Below, piece by piece: positions 62,880 to 64,000 of a DNA stretch of 64,000 nucleotides (the first letter of the stretch is position 1; the number at the start of each line of letters is the position of its first letter). The translations under genes were made by a program, and so were the position numbers. The stretch comes from Branchiostoma floridae (taxonomy: Eukaryota > Chordata > Leptocardii > Amphioxiformes > Branchiostomatidae). The notes beneath the pieces were generated by a model. It was not told the DNA's origin. It worked only from the letters and a program-made list of their open reading frames with translations, and made no database searches. The stretch lies in NCBI RefSeq assembly GCF_000003815.2, contig NC_049991.1, forward strand, positions 10,561,024-10,625,023. Reading direction: 5' to 3'.

Positions 62880-63900
62880 TTTGTAGCTGTGTGCAGGATG
62901 ACGTCAGTGTATGTTTACCCCTTGAGGACGTCAGTGTATGTTTAATCCTTGATTCTACGAACATAATAAATGACACTACTTGTAGCATTTGCCCGGAAAC
63001 ACTTGTTCTTGTAAAATTTCTGTGCCATGAAGATGGGATATTGCTGATTTGCGTAGCCCTTACTTTGAGTTCCTATGACTGTTTGTGCACAGAATATTGT
63101 CAACAATTGTCTTCAAAATCCTAGGTGTTGCCTTCGTGCACATTAGGTATTACCGGTTGTATGCCGGTGTGTTCACATCGATATTGCTGTGCCATTTAGA
63201 TGGGATATTGCTGATTTGCGTAGCCCTTACATTGAGTCCTCTATGACTGTTTGTGCACAGAATATTGTCAACAATTGTCTTCAAAACCCTAGGTGTTGCC
63301 TTCGTGCACAATAGGTATTACCGGTTGTATGCCGGTGTTTTCACATCGATATTGCTGTGCCATTTAGATGGCATATTGCTGAATTGCGTAGCCCTTACAT
63401 TGAGTCCTCTATGGCTGTGCACAGAATATTGTCAAATTGTCTTCAAAACCCTAGGTGTTGCCTTCGTGCACAATAGGTATTACCGGTTGTATGCCGGTGT
63501 TTTCACATCGATATTGCTGTGCCATTTAGATGGCATATTGCTGAATTGCGTAGCCCTTACATTGAGTCCTCTATGGCTGTGCACAGAATATTGTCAAATT
63601 GTCTTCAAAACCCTAGGTGTTGCCTTCGTGCACAATAGGTATTACCGGTTGTATGCCACATTACTACTTGTAGCATTTGCCCGGAAACACTTGTACTTCA
63701 GAAGACTGCCAATATGCGGCATGATATCGATGATTCTAAACGGAATAGTAGCGAATATATGTTTGTATGCCCTGATATCAGTAGCCTTTGCCCAGAGAGT
63801 CTTGTACTTCAGAAGACTTAAAGTGCCGATAATGTTTGTCTTCAAAACCCTAGGTGTTGCCTTCGTGCACAATAGGTATTACCGGTTGTATGCCACATTA
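62880..63900 (+). repeat. Direct-repeat array (162-168 bp units) behind the gag-like ORF
   Basis: The block CTAGGTGTTGCCTTCGTGCA recurs at 63121, 63289, 63451, 63613 and 63850, with spacings of 168, 162, 162 and 237 bp. The two central 162-bp units are nearly identical. Shorter repeats occur before it (GACGTCAGTGTATGTTTA twice, at about 62900-62945) and within the last interval. It is probably the terminal-repeat region of the same element. Confidence 0.85.
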
Positions 63901-64000
63901 TTGTACATCAACCATGTTACGTAGGAAGTTTCATCTAGCATTTCTGTAGCCTATGGTACAAGTATGTTATGTATCATGTTATACTGTTGCCTTGGGTTAT

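Overview
This window is animal nuclear DNA with long spliced genes, canonical GT-AG introns, poly(A) signals, tRNA-derived SINE pieces, non-LTR and LTR retroelements and miniature inverted-repeat elements. Protein similarity, recalled rather than searched, points to an invertebrate deuterostome. The compact genes, vertebrate-like exon structure and repeat types fit an amphioxus (Branchiostoma) best. No CRISPR arrays, operons, rRNA or intact tRNA genes were seen.

Layout. 1.8-12.0 kb (minus): a complete 13-exon USP22-type SAGA deubiquitinase. 13.0-16.7 kb (plus): DHRS7B-type short-chain dehydrogenase, head-to-head with USP22. 18.4-22.3 kb (plus): HAPSTR1 (C16orf72) with a GC-AG intron. 24.4-31.1 kb (plus): axonemal dynein intermediate chain DNAI2, with an X-box-like site in its promoter. 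33.2-36.7 kb (plus): a RING plus TRAF-type zinc-finger protein that I cannot name. 37.6-39.7 kb (minus): complex I subunit NDUFB8. 40.0-51.8 kb (plus): a GT49 (LARGE/B4GAT1-family) Golgi glycosyltransferase whose first intron holds a whole, very young Ty3/gypsy LTR retrotransposon (40363-45368, identical 230-bp LTRs, 5-bp target duplication). 52.8-56.2 kb: an inverted-repeat MITE, an 18-bp and a 27-bp minisatellite, and an unexplained pair of phase-matched exons. 56.5-58.1 kb (minus): NAA60 Golgi N-terminal acetyltransferase. 59.2-61.0 kb onward (plus): 5' part of AP5Z1, with a gag-like, probably DIRS/tyrosine-recombinase-type retroelement relic and a 162-bp repeat array lying downstream of its last visible exon.

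The genes are ordinary housekeeping or ciliary genes and do not form one pathway. Three pairs are head-to-head and probably share promoters: USP22/DHRS7B, NDUFB8/GT49 and NAA60/AP5Z1. The RING gene and NDUFB8 converge, with poly(A) signals about 34 bp apart. Exon boundaries below were read by eye from splice consensus, reading phase and recalled human homologues. For the complete genes the summed coding length is a multiple of three.

The most interesting observations are the conserved USP22-DHRS7B divergent pair, a decayed copy of DNAI2 exon 7 in an upstream intron, a candidate AT-AC intron in the GT49 gene, a start codon that sits inside a tandem repeat (RING gene), two hairpin motifs resembling a hammerhead core at retroelement ends, a palindromic tRNA-like element, and the orphan two-exon segment at 55.2-55.6 kb.
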